Source: Bacteroidales bacterium (GTDB lineage Bacteria; Bacteroidota; Bacteroidia; Bacteroidales; Marinilabiliaceae). From it: a DNA stretch of 44,543 bases. The translations under genes were made by a program, and so were the position numbers. Where the stretch lies: assembly GCA_022768325.1 (NCBI GenBank), contig JALEMI010000085.1:1-44543 (forward strand), read 5' to 3'. The notes beneath the pieces were generated by a model. It saw only the letters and a program-made list of their open reading frames with translations, was not told where the DNA came from and made no database searches. Within the stretch, counting starts at the first letter, position 1. The number at the start of each line of letters is the position of its first letter. Positions 7,921 to 16,100 of this stretch are shown here, piece by piece.

Positions 7921-8060
7921 GTTTTATGGGTATGTCGCTATTCTGATATTAATTAGACTTGCTAAAAATATGCCTTTATTTTGACATCTTGAAATATTTC
8001 AGCCCTTTTTTTGAAGAGCGGAGGGCGAATTGCGCAGTTATGCGGCGGATGCATTTTTTA

Positions 8061-8068
8061 TATCTTTA
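8061..8068 (+). promoter_or_regulatory. Bacteroidota-type -7 promoter box for the DUF3467 gene
   Basis: TATCTTTA matches TAnnTTTG at all but the last fixed position. It sits 34 bp before the DUF3467 start codon in an AT-rich fur/DUF3467 divergent region. The same octamer occurs before the plus-strand transporter gene at 39167. No clear -33 TTTG was seen. Confidence 0.4.
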
Positions 8069-8102
8069 CATTTATATATCCACACCCAGAAGATACCCAC
8101 AC

Positions 8103-8408
8103 ATGGAAGAACAGCAGAAAAAGCTGGGCATCACCCTGCCGCCCGACGTGGCAGAAGGCACGTATGCCAACCTTGCGCTCATTGCGCATTCCGAGTCCGA
8201 GTTCATCATCGATTTCATCCGCGCCATGCCGGGCATCCAGCAGCCTACGGTCAAGTCGCGCGTCATCATGACCCCCGACAACGTCAAGAAGCTCCTCGCC
8301 GCCCTCAGCGAGAATGTCTCCAACTACGAGCAGAAGTTCGGCCCGATTAAGGGCAATAAGCCCATGGAGGTGCCCTTCGGCTTTGGCGGCGGCAAGGGCG
8401 AGGCTTAG
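8103..8408 (+). CDS. DUF3467 family small protein
   Basis: A 101-residue cytoplasmic protein starting MEEQQKKLGITLPPDV. The core shows the family pattern YANLALIAHSESEFIIDFI, then a proline/valine segment and VIMTPDNVKKLLAALSENVSNYE, ending in a Gly/Lys-rich tail. DUF3467 proteins are small, widespread in Bacteroidota and of unknown function. I choose the ATG at 8103 because upstream residues are not conserved-looking and a promoter-like box lies between. Its last four bases overlap the end of the convergent ABC-transporter gene. Confidence 0.85.
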   Translation: MEEQQKKLGITLPPDVAEGTYANLALIAHSESEFIIDFIRAMPGIQQPTVKSRVIMTPDNVKKLLAALSENVSNYEQKFGPIKGNKPMEVPFGFGGGKGEA

Positions 8409-10111
8409 AGGCGTCCGCCAACAAGGCGATAGACGCGGTCGGCCACGCTCAACGTCTCGGCGGAGTGGGAGATGAGGATTACCGTCTTCCCCTCCTTGCG
8501 CAGGCGGCGTATGGTGTCGTGCATGACCCTCCGCGCCGAGGGGTCGAGTGCCGATGCGGCCTCGTCGAGGATGAAGATGTCCGCCCGCGAATAGAGGGCG
8601 CGAGCCATGGCGAGGCGTTGCCATTCGCCGCGGCTGAACATCTCGGAACCGGGGAATTCGCCTCCCAACTCTGTGGCATAGCCATCGGGCAGCGACGCCA
8701 GGAGCGCGTCAATGTCCGCTTGGCGGGCGGCACCGCGCATCCGGTCGTCGTCGGGCTGCGAGGCGAAGTTGCCAAAGTGTATGTTCTCACGGGCTTTGGC
8801 GCAATAGATTCGGAAGTCCTGGAAGACGGCGGTGACGTGCGCCGAAATCTCGTCGGGCGATATGTCCGCCAGGCTTACGCCGTCAATGTCCACACTGCCG
8901 CTGTCGGGACGCAACAGGCCGCACAGCATCATGGCGAGCGTCGACTTGCCGCTTCCGTTGCTTCCCGCAATGCCTACAACCTCGCCACGGCATATACTCA
9001 TGCTCACGCCACTAAGGGCATGGCGTCCCGATTCGGGATAGCTGAAGCATACATTACTCACGTTCAGCGCGTTAAAAGTCGAGGGGAAACGTTTCGTGCG
9101 GTTCTCGGAGTCGCCCTTCATGGCGAGGAACTCCATGAGCGAGCGGACGTAGAGGCTTTGGCTATGTAGGCCTACGGTCCGCTGGGCGGCATCGCTCACC
9201 GCCGAGTCCGCACGGCGTACGGTCATGAGGCACATGGCCAGTTGACCAATGCTGCCGCCGTCGTCGGTGGACAATAATATTATTACGCTTACGAAGACGG
9301 CCAACATGACGACCGTCGACACTGCCGACGCCAAGACTTCCGTCGTGGCGGAACGGCGGTTTTGCTCTTTCCGAGTGTCTGCCAATCGTCGGCGGACGTT
9401 GTCAAATGCCGTCTCGAAGAATCGGGCGATGCCGAAGAGGCGAATCTCGGGAGCATAGATATGGTTGGTCAATACCCTATTGTAATAGAGCAGCTTACGC
9501 TCCCCCACGGTCTGCGCCTTGCGTAGCTCGAACGAGCGACGCGATGCCACAATGCGCGACGCGAGTGTTGGCGCACCGGCCATCATGGCAAGCAACGGCA
9601 ACCACCACGCCACGCCGCACATCCACACGCCAAGGATGCAAAACGTCAAGACCGACTGCACGAGCCCAATGGCGGACAAGAAGATGCGGACGGGACGCTC
9701 TGTGGAGCCCGATATTGCGCGGAAGGCTTCCGTCTGAAACATAGGGCTTTGCATGGTCTGATAGCTCAGGCGGCTCATCTGGGCATGAGTGCGTCGCGCG
9801 ACGTTTGCACGAATCTTCTCGCCAAGCTCGCCGCTCAGGAGGTCGGAGAGGGAGCGCATGGCGTAGTTGGCAAACATGGTCACGCCAAACATGGCGAGAG
9901 ACTTCGCGATGAGGGTAAGCCCGTCGGGCAGCGAGGCTTTGAAGGTGGGATAGGCATCGAGAGTGGCGTCGACAAGAACGCCCATTGTGTACAAGACAAC
10001 GAGCGGCAGAACCGCGCGGACAATGACGCACAGCCCCATGAGCAGCGTCAGCCGAGGCGACGACTGCCAGACAAGGCTCAGCGAGCGGGCAATGACGCTT
10101 GCCGTCTTCAT
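8405..10111 (-). CDS. ABC transporter, fused membrane and ATPase domains (peptide-export type)
   Basis: A 568-residue half-transporter. The membrane domain (about residues 1-320) contains helices such as LTLLMGLCVIVRAVLPLVVL and STVVMLAVFVSVIILL. The ATPase domain has Walker A GSNGSGKST (383-391), Q-loop Gln431, signature FSRGEWQR (492-499) and Walker B DIFILDE (511-517). The signature departs from LSGGQ but keeps the GEWQ form seen in lantibiotic-type exporters. No N-terminal C39 peptidase domain is present. As a homodimer it likely exports a peptide or small hydrophobic molecule. Its start overlaps the S24/S26 peptidase gene by four bases (ATGA), so the two are coupled and probably act on the same substrate. 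Confidence 0.88.
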   Translation of the reverse strand: MKTASVIARSLSLVWQSSPRLTLLMGLCVIVRAVLPLVVLYTMGVLVDATLDAYPTFKASLPDGLTLIAKSLAMFGVTMFANYAMRSLSDLLSGELGEKIRANVARRTHAQMSRLSYQTMQSPMFQTEAFRAISGSTERPVRIFLSAIGLVQSVLTFCILGVWMCGVAWWLPLLAMMAGAPTLASRIVASRRSFELRKAQTVGERKLLYYNRVLTNHIYAPEIRLFGIARFFETAFDNVRRRLADTRKEQNRRSATTEVLASAVSTVVMLAVFVSVIILLSTDDGGSIGQLAMCLMTVRRADSAVSDAAQRTVGLHSQSLYVRSLMEFLAMKGDSENRTKRFPSTFNALNVSNVCFSYPESGRHALSGVSMSICRGEVVGIAGSNGSGKSTLAMMLCGLLRPDSGSVDIDGVSLADISPDEISAHVTAVFQDFRIYCAKARENIHFGNFASQPDDDRMRGAARQADIDALLASLPDGYATELGGEFPGSEMFSRGEWQRLAMARALYSRADIFILDEAASALDPSARRVMHDTIRRLRKEGKTVILISHSAETLSVADRVYRLVGGRL

Positions 10112-10596
10112 GCGGCGTCCTCCTCTTCTTCGCGACGGGGGAAGAGGCCTGCCACCCTCGACAATAGCCTTGCAATCAGATGATTAATCTTGTGCGCGGG
10201 GCGGGAGTGATGGAGAATCCATCGGGTCCACGCGTTGGGGCGCATCATGAAGCGCATCCCGAGGAACTCGCGACTCACGACGATGCCGACAATTTTCGTA
10301 TAGTGGTGCGTCTCGTCGGGGGTGATGTTGGAGTCGCCCTGTGTCGTAATCTGCTCGCCGTCGGTCCATATCACGCGGTGGACAACGAAGCAGGGGCTCG
10401 GCGCACGGTCGGAAAGGAACATTACGACATCTCCAATTCTCGGGATTTCGTTTTGGTCAAGCGGGCGCACCACAATCCACGAGCGCGAGAGAATGGACGG
10501 CGTCATGCTTTGCCCACCTACGCGCAGACGGACGCGCAGCCCCATTTTAAGAGCCTTGGAAATCAGGAGGCCCTGCTTATTGGTCTCTGTCGCCAT
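10108..10596 (-). CDS. S24/S26-family (signal peptidase-like) protease
   Basis: A 162-residue protein carrying GGQSMTPSI with the nucleophile Ser30, then RIGDVVMF, VVHRVI with His73, and TQGDSN (85-90). This Ser/His arrangement with a trailing Asp is that of the ER/archaeal-like branch of S26 peptidases rather than the Ser/Lys bacterial LepB. There is no clear N-terminal membrane anchor; the only lipophilic segment is weak and the C-terminus is basic then strongly acidic (EEEED). In its setting between a kinase and an ABC exporter it may process the exported peptide. 16 bp separate it from the kinase gene. The substrate is unknown. Confidence 0.8.
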   Translation of the reverse strand: MATETNKQGLLISKALKMGLRVRLRVGGQSMTPSILSRSWIVVRPLDQNEIPRIGDVVMFLSDRAPSPCFVVHRVIWTDGEQITTQGDSNITPDETHHYTKIVGIVVSREFLGMRFMMRPNAWTRWILHHSRPAHKINHLIARLLSRVAGLFPRREEEEDAA

Positions 10597-10612
10597 GCCT
10601 GGAATGCTTGGG

Positions 10613-11569
10613 CTAATACAAGGCGCGAGGACGAGGCTTGCCCAGCTCGTTTAACGTCTTGTTAATCAGACCGACAACAGCCCCGCTCGGCTCAAAGCCA
10701 AGACGGAAGGCGTGGAGGCCGCCGAAGCATTGCCATACGTTGCGGGCAATGGTGCGCGTGTTCCACTCGTCGAGGGGCTGTTGTATCACGTTGGCGAGCA
10801 TTAGGGACACCTTCTCCGCGTCGGACTCAATGGGCGACATCACGTTTGTAGGCGACTGGCTGATGGCAAAGACGGCGCGGAGGGTTGTCGACGCGGGGCG
10901 TTGCCTATATGCGGACATCGGGATGTTATACGCCCTCGGAAGCTCACCAAGGCTCTGCGGGGGACGTATGGCCACCATGTCGTCGTTGATGGTCACGGCG
11001 CGGCTATTCTTGTTGAACAGCTTGGCTATGGTGCTCTTGCCCGTGCCAGACTTGGCGGTGAAGAGGAGGCCTTTGCCAATTCCCGTGCATACGACGGACG
11101 AATGGATAAGGAATCCCCCGCGGTGAATCAGCAACCGCGACAAAAAGATGTTGAAAAGCGGGTAAAGATATGGCGAGACGGACGTCTCCAAAGGGTCGAA
11201 GGTCTCCACCTGCATGGTGGCAATTGTGCCGCGCAACTCAATCTGCGCCGCCCTCACGGGGCCTTTGGGGTAGAGTATGGTGATGTACTCCGCATTGTCG
11301 GTCACTTGGAGCGTCCAGTCGCAATCGGGATGGTCGGGGCCTATGGGTGACGCGAATTGCGCCTTGGCGTTCTCAATCTTCTTAATACCCGTCGCCTTGG
11401 TAAGCGTAATGACGATAATGTCAGACGGTTGCGGTTTCCACATTCGAGACGGGCGCGTGATTCCAAAGCCACAGAATCCCCCGTCGGACAGCTTCACGCC
11501 AATGGCGCGTATGTCCAGACGGAAGTCGGCCACGGCCACGCTTATGGCCTCTTCTTCAATCTGTTCCAT
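10613..11569 (-). CDS. HPr-kinase-like serine kinase
   Basis: A 318-residue protein. The C-terminal half carries the HprK-type P-loop AKSGTGKST (172-180), preceded by HRGGFLIHSSVV and followed by VTINDDMVAIR, the segment with the metal-binding Asp pair (196-197). True HPr kinases also have an N-terminal DRTGG-like domain and act on HPr. This protein's N-terminal 130 residues look different, and no HPr is nearby. Homologues beside PqqD-like and lasso-type genes are thought to phosphorylate precursor peptides, so I infer a peptide-modifying role. An 84-bp gap separates it from the PqqD-like gene. Confidence 0.78.
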   Translation of the reverse strand: MEQIEEEAISVAVADFRLDIRAIGVKLSDGGFCGFGITRPSRMWKPQPSDIIVITLTKATGIKKIENAKAQFASPIGPDHPDCDWTLQVTDNAEYITILYPKGPVRAAQIELRGTIATMQVETFDPLETSVSPYLYPLFNIFLSRLLIHRGGFLIHSSVVCTGIGKGLLFTAKSGTGKSTIAKLFNKNSRAVTINDDMVAIRPPQSLGELPRAYNIPMSAYRQRPASTTLRAVFAISQSPTNVMSPIESDAEKVSLMLANVIQQPLDEWNTRTIARNVWQCFGGLHAFRLGFEPSGAVVGLINKTLNELGKPRPRALY

Positions 11570-11653
11570 GGTCTGTGTCTGTATTGGTGGTGCAACAAGT
11601 TGGTATGCGCGAGCCGTTGTTTGCGCATTTATGGCTTTGGGAGGGCGTGAGGG

Positions 11654-11959
11654 CTACAAGACGTCGTCCTCGGGTTCGAGGATGCCCTTGTCAACCATCT
11701 CGTCAATGAAGCGGCCGACGCTCTCGCGGACAATCTCAGGCTTGGCGTTGGGGTATTGCCTTATGAAGGATTCGGCCACCTGGCTGTCGGTCATTCCCTC
11801 TTTCAGGCAGTCGAGGATTTTTGCGCCCGTGGCGTTAACGCTCATAATCTGACCCATGTCGACCGTCGAGTCGCAAATGGGGGCGACAACGGCCTCGCCC
11901 CCTACTTTGGTCATGACGTATTTGGCGTTGAGCCTGTGGGCTTTAGGGGTGTTGGGCAT
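11654..11959 (-). CDS. PqqD-like RiPP recognition element protein
   Basis: A 101-residue stand-alone PqqD-like protein; start at 11959 (MPNTPKAHRLNAKYV) gives the family length. It shows the winged-helix RRE pattern: a strand around GGEAVVAPI, MGQIMSVNATGAKILDCLKEG, a helix of acidic/amphipathic residues (DSQVAESFIRQYPN), and VGRFIDEMVDKGIL. PqqD-like domains bind leader peptides of ribosomally made, post-translationally modified peptides and present them to modifying enzymes. It lies 10 bp after tsaD and leads the kinase-peptidase-exporter module. No precursor gene was recognised close by. Confidence 0.85.
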   Translation of the reverse strand: MPNTPKAHRLNAKYVMTKVGGEAVVAPICDSTVDMGQIMSVNATGAKILDCLKEGMTDSQVAESFIRQYPNAKPEIVRESVGRFIDEMVDKGILEPEDDVL

Positions 11960-11969
11960 GGCGTTTTGT

Positions 11970-12983
11970 TTATATGATTGTGCGAGAATACGGCGCGGCA
12001 TCGAGTGTCGTGAACATATTCTTTTGGAACTTGCGGAAACCGGCCGAGGCGACCATTGCCGCATTGTCGGTAGTGTAGGCGAATTTGGGGATGAAGACGT
12101 TCCAGCCGCGGCTCTCGTGGAGCTTGACGAAGGCGTCCCTCAGACCGCTATTGGCCGACACGCCGCCTGCCACGGCGACACTCTTGATTCCCAAGTCGAC
12201 AGCCGCGCGGGTGAGGTTTTTCATCAGGATGTCTATGACGGTATGTTGGAGCGAAGCGCAGAGGTCGGCCTTGCGCTTCTCGACAAAGTCGGGGTCTTTC
12301 TTTAGCTCGTCGCGGAGGGTGTAGAGAAACGAGGTCTTGAGGCCGCTAAAGCTGTAATCGTAGCCACTGACGTGCGGACGCGCAAAGGCGAATGCCTTAG
12401 GGTCGCCCTCATTGGCGAGCTTGTTTATTACGGGGCCGCCAGGATAGCCTAAGCCCATGACCTTGGCACATTTGTCAAAAGCCTCGCCCGCGGCATCGTC
12501 GATGGTCTGACCGATAATCTCCATGTCCATGTAGTCCTTGACCAGGAGGATTTGGCTATTGCCGCCCGAGACGAGCAGGCAGAGGAACGGGAACTCGGGC
12601 AATTGCTTCCCCTCCTCAATGATGAAATGCGCCGAGACGTGCGCCTGAAGATGGTTAACCTCAATGATGGGCTTACCCAACGCCATTGCAAAACCTTTGG
12701 CAAAAGAGACACCCACCAGGAGCGAACCCATAAGGCCCGGACCACGCGTGAACGCCACGGCGGCAAGCTCTTCCGCCTTGACCCCGGCATCCGCCAAAGC
12801 CTTGTCTACTACGGGAATAATGTTTTGCTCATGAGCTCGCGACGCAAGCTCGGGGACCACACCGCCATAGCGGAGGTGGACTGCCTGGCTGGCCGTGACA
12901 TTAGAGAGGACCTGCCCGTCGGAAAGGACGGCCGCCGATGTGTCGTCACAAGACGACTCGATGCCTAATATGAAGGTGGACAT
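11970..12983 (-). CDS. tsaD: tRNA threonylcarbamoyladenosine transferase TsaD
   Basis: A 337-residue protein starting MSTFILGIESSCDDTSAAV; a longer frame to 13022 lacks conserved character. It has the ASKHA-fold hallmarks GIESSCDDT, VPELASRAHEQNI (metal-binding His), VNHLQAHVSAHFI (the second metal His pair) and YPGGPVI. TsaD, with TsaB and TsaE, moves threonylcarbamoyl from TC-AMP to A37 of ANN-decoding tRNAs, an essential modification. It is divergent from tamB, as is common in Bacteroidota. The same minus-strand transcript continues into the PqqD-like module 10 bp later. Confidence 0.96.
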   Translation of the reverse strand: MSTFILGIESSCDDTSAAVLSDGQVLSNVTASQAVHLRYGGVVPELASRAHEQNIIPVVDKALADAGVKAEELAAVAFTRGPGLMGSLLVGVSFAKGFAMALGKPIIEVNHLQAHVSAHFIIEEGKQLPEFPFLCLLVSGGNSQILLVKDYMDMEIIGQTIDDAAGEAFDKCAKVMGLGYPGGPVINKLANEGDPKAFAFARPHVSGYDYSFSGLKTSFLYTLRDELKKDPDFVEKRKADLCASLQHTVIDILMKNLTRAAVDLGIKSVAVAGGVSANSGLRDAFVKLHESRGWNVFIPKFAYTTDNAAMVASAGFRKFQKNMFTTLDAAPYSRTII

Positions 12984-13105
12984 TCGTGTTCGAAAGAATA
13001 TGACGGCGCGACATAATGTCACAAGGCTTGATGAAGAAGAGTCCGATAGAGATACGCCGCCTGTGTTTTTGCCGTTATTACGGATTGGGGAATAGGTCTT
13101 TTGCC

Positions 13106-13113
13106 TATTTTTG
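13106..13113 (+). promoter_or_regulatory. Bacteroidota -7 promoter box for tamB
   Basis: TATTTTTG matches TAnnTTTG exactly, 23 bp upstream of the tamB ATG. An ATTG at 13084-13087 lies 18 bp upstream and could act as the -33 element. The region is the divergent tsaD/tamB spacer. Confidence 0.5.
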
Positions 13114-13136
13114 TCTTCCCCAGATAGCCTCGTTTA

Positions 13137-16100
13137 ATGGGCAAATATAGCAAAAAGATTATTAAAGCGTTATGGGCTACGGTGTTTGCGGCAATGTTTG
13201 CCTTGCTACTATGCATCGGGCTTGTGCAGTTGACCTCTGTCCAGCGATGGGCTGGAGGTGTCGTCGGGCGTTGCTTGTCCGAGGGTCTGGGGCTGCCTGT
13301 TGAGGTCGGGACGCTGCGATTCTTCCCCTTTTCCACGATAGAGATTTCTGATGTCGTCATTTCAGACGCCGACTCGTTGCCCATGGCTGGCGTTAGCCGC
13401 GCCGTGGCGGACGTGTCGTGGCCCGACTTGTTGTCGGGGCGCATCGGACTGGAGTTTGTCAAGGTGGACAGCCTCGATTTGCGCCTCCGCCGAATGGCTG
13501 ACGGAACGCTGAACATAGCAGCCATGGCGGGGAGCGACAGCGTGTCGGCGGGAGGCAATGTGAGTGTCGACATTAAGCGTTTGCAGATAGGGGAGAGCCG
13601 CCTCTCCTACGAGCCGGCGGGCAGTAAGCCGCTGAGAATTAAGGACGTGAACATACAGCTCGACAGCCTCTTGACCGACAGCACCAACGTGAGGGGCATC
13701 ATCTCCCACGTCTCGATGCGCCTGCCGGACTATGAGGACGTGTCGGTAGGCCTCAACGGCACGGTGACAATGCGGTCGGACACAATCAGCTTCCGGCATG
13801 GCAACATGACGATTGACGGCAGCTTGGCGCGTGTCGACGAGTTGAGCGTCGTTGTCGATACGGCAGGCATCCGTTCGGCACGGGTGGAAATCCCGAGCAT
13901 GAAGTTGACATCCAAGGTGTTGAGCCTTGCCGCAGGGCGAGAAGTCCCGAGGATAGGGATGTCGGTCAGCGGACGTGTGGACGGACAGTTGATAGACCTC
14001 CGAAGGCTGAGACTATCGGTGGGCGACGCCTCGTATGTCGTAATATCGGGAATGTGTCACATGGCGGACAAACAGCGTCTCTCATGGGCAAAGCTCTCCA
14101 TAGACGGACGAGCCGCCCCGACGGACATCTGCCACCTGGCGGGGTCCAACGCCCCACTTCCGACCGCGATTTCAGATGTCGTCATGAAGATTTCGGGCAA
14201 CGCCGTTTTCGACGTGGACAATGGCGACGGCTCAATGGGTGTCTCCATATCGTCGGGGAAAGACAATCTGAAGCTCTACTCGACAGTCCACTCGGACGAC
14301 AAGTGGCACACGATGGACTTCGACACAAAGGTTGAAGTAGATGCCGCACCGACGGCATTCACGGGCGGCGCAATTGACCTCCTGACGGCGAACTTCTCGG
14401 TCATCGGGCGCACCGACCGCGACAAGTTGCGCTATGCCACAGTGCGCGGCGGCGTTGACCGGTTGGACATCAAGGGCGTCGCCCTCCCCGAGATGCGAAT
14501 CCACGGCGTGGTAGACGGCCGCAACGTCACCGGGGTTCTCAATATCGACGAGCCATGCTTTGGCCACCTCATTGCCGTGGGCGAGTACGAGGCCGGCGGT
14601 TGGCAACCCATTGCATCGCTCACCATGCAGGCCGACACCGTCCGACTTGGCCGCTTCTCCGAAACGGTCTTCACGCCCGACGCGTGGACCTCTTTCCGCA
14701 TGAAGGCGAGCACCATAGGCCTTGACCCGCAGACCGCCAAGGCGGAGGTTGGCTTTGTGGACGTGGCTTTGGCCAATAGGTCCGACACGATATACTCCAG
14801 CGAATTTGTTGCGTCGCTTGACATCGACACCTTGGGGCGGCACGTAGTCTCCGTATCGTCAGACATTTGCGAAGGCTCGGCAATGTGCAACTTCGACCTG
14901 TCGGAGATGTTTGGCGAATACCGTTCACTCTTTGCGGCCGCCATGCCCAGCCTTGTCCCGCCGGGCGAAACGTCGAAGACGGTCAAGAAAGCCGAGTTCT
15001 CGCTCTGCGTGGCGCAGTCGCGCAAATTGGCGCGTATGTTCGTCCCGGACGTAAACGTATCGGACAGCCTCACAATCCGCGGCAGTGTAGACTCGGAGAC
15101 ACGCACGGCATGGGCGCACCTGAGCCTCGACACTTTGCGGTATTCATCCGCAGAGACGGCTGGGCTTCATGTGGCTGTAATGATGAACAACGGTTTGCTC
15201 GGCGTGGGCCTGAAGTCCGACCATGTCACAGCCCCCGTCATGGGGACGGTGCGCGGGTTCCACCTGTCGGCCGAGGCACAGGACGACAACATTGTGGCCG
15301 ACGCCAATTGGCTCAAATCGGACGGTCAGAAGGAGGGCGGCTTTGTCAATGCCGACGCGACGTTATGGCGCAATGCCGACAATGCCGTCGTGGCGAGGGT
15401 GGGTATTGACCGCTCGCAGCTGTTGGTCAATGGCTGGACGTGGGTCTTGGACTCGTGCCGTTTCGACATCAGCCCGGGGCGTGTCGGGGTTGGCAATTTC
15501 AGCCTCGCGTCGGGCGACCACTCGATGATTGCGCAAGGCGTGGCCTCGGCAAGCCCCGACGACACCCTTCACCTGGAACTCAATAAGATAGTCCTCGAAC
15601 GGCTCTTGAAGACCGACGCGACATCGAAATACAGCCTTGAGGGCGACTTGTACGCCGACGCGCAGATAAGCGCCGTCTTGGGCGACATCCGTCTCCTCTC
15701 GTCGGCCAGCATTGAGAGGCTGAAGGTTAACGGCGACAGCCTTGAGCACATGGACATCACGACGACATGGTCGCCCGACGACTCGCGTGTCGACATAGGT
15801 CTCGACATTGTGACGGGCGGCGTACCGAGGGCTTTGGCCACGGGATATGTGGACGTGGCAAAGTCGCGCATGGACTTGCGTTTTGACATTGACAGCCTCT
15901 CGACGGGATTCCTCAACTTCTATCTCGACGCTTGCATTGACCAATGGCGCGGCTCGACAAGTGGAAGGCTGCGATTGCACGGGCAGCTTGACAACATCCT
16001 CCTCGACGCGCGGCTAAAGATGAACGACGACAACTATTTCCGCGTCATGCAGACGAACGTCACGTACCACATTGACCATAACGACTCGCTCTACATATCG

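Noticed and set aside
11542-11628. 28-codon minus-strand ORF (MRKQRLAHTNLLHHQYRHRP...) between the PqqD-like and kinase genes as a possible precursor peptide
   Set aside because: It overlaps the start of the kinase gene by 28 bp, lacks a leader-core look, and is basic and His-rich by chance of composition. Kept only as a weak candidate.
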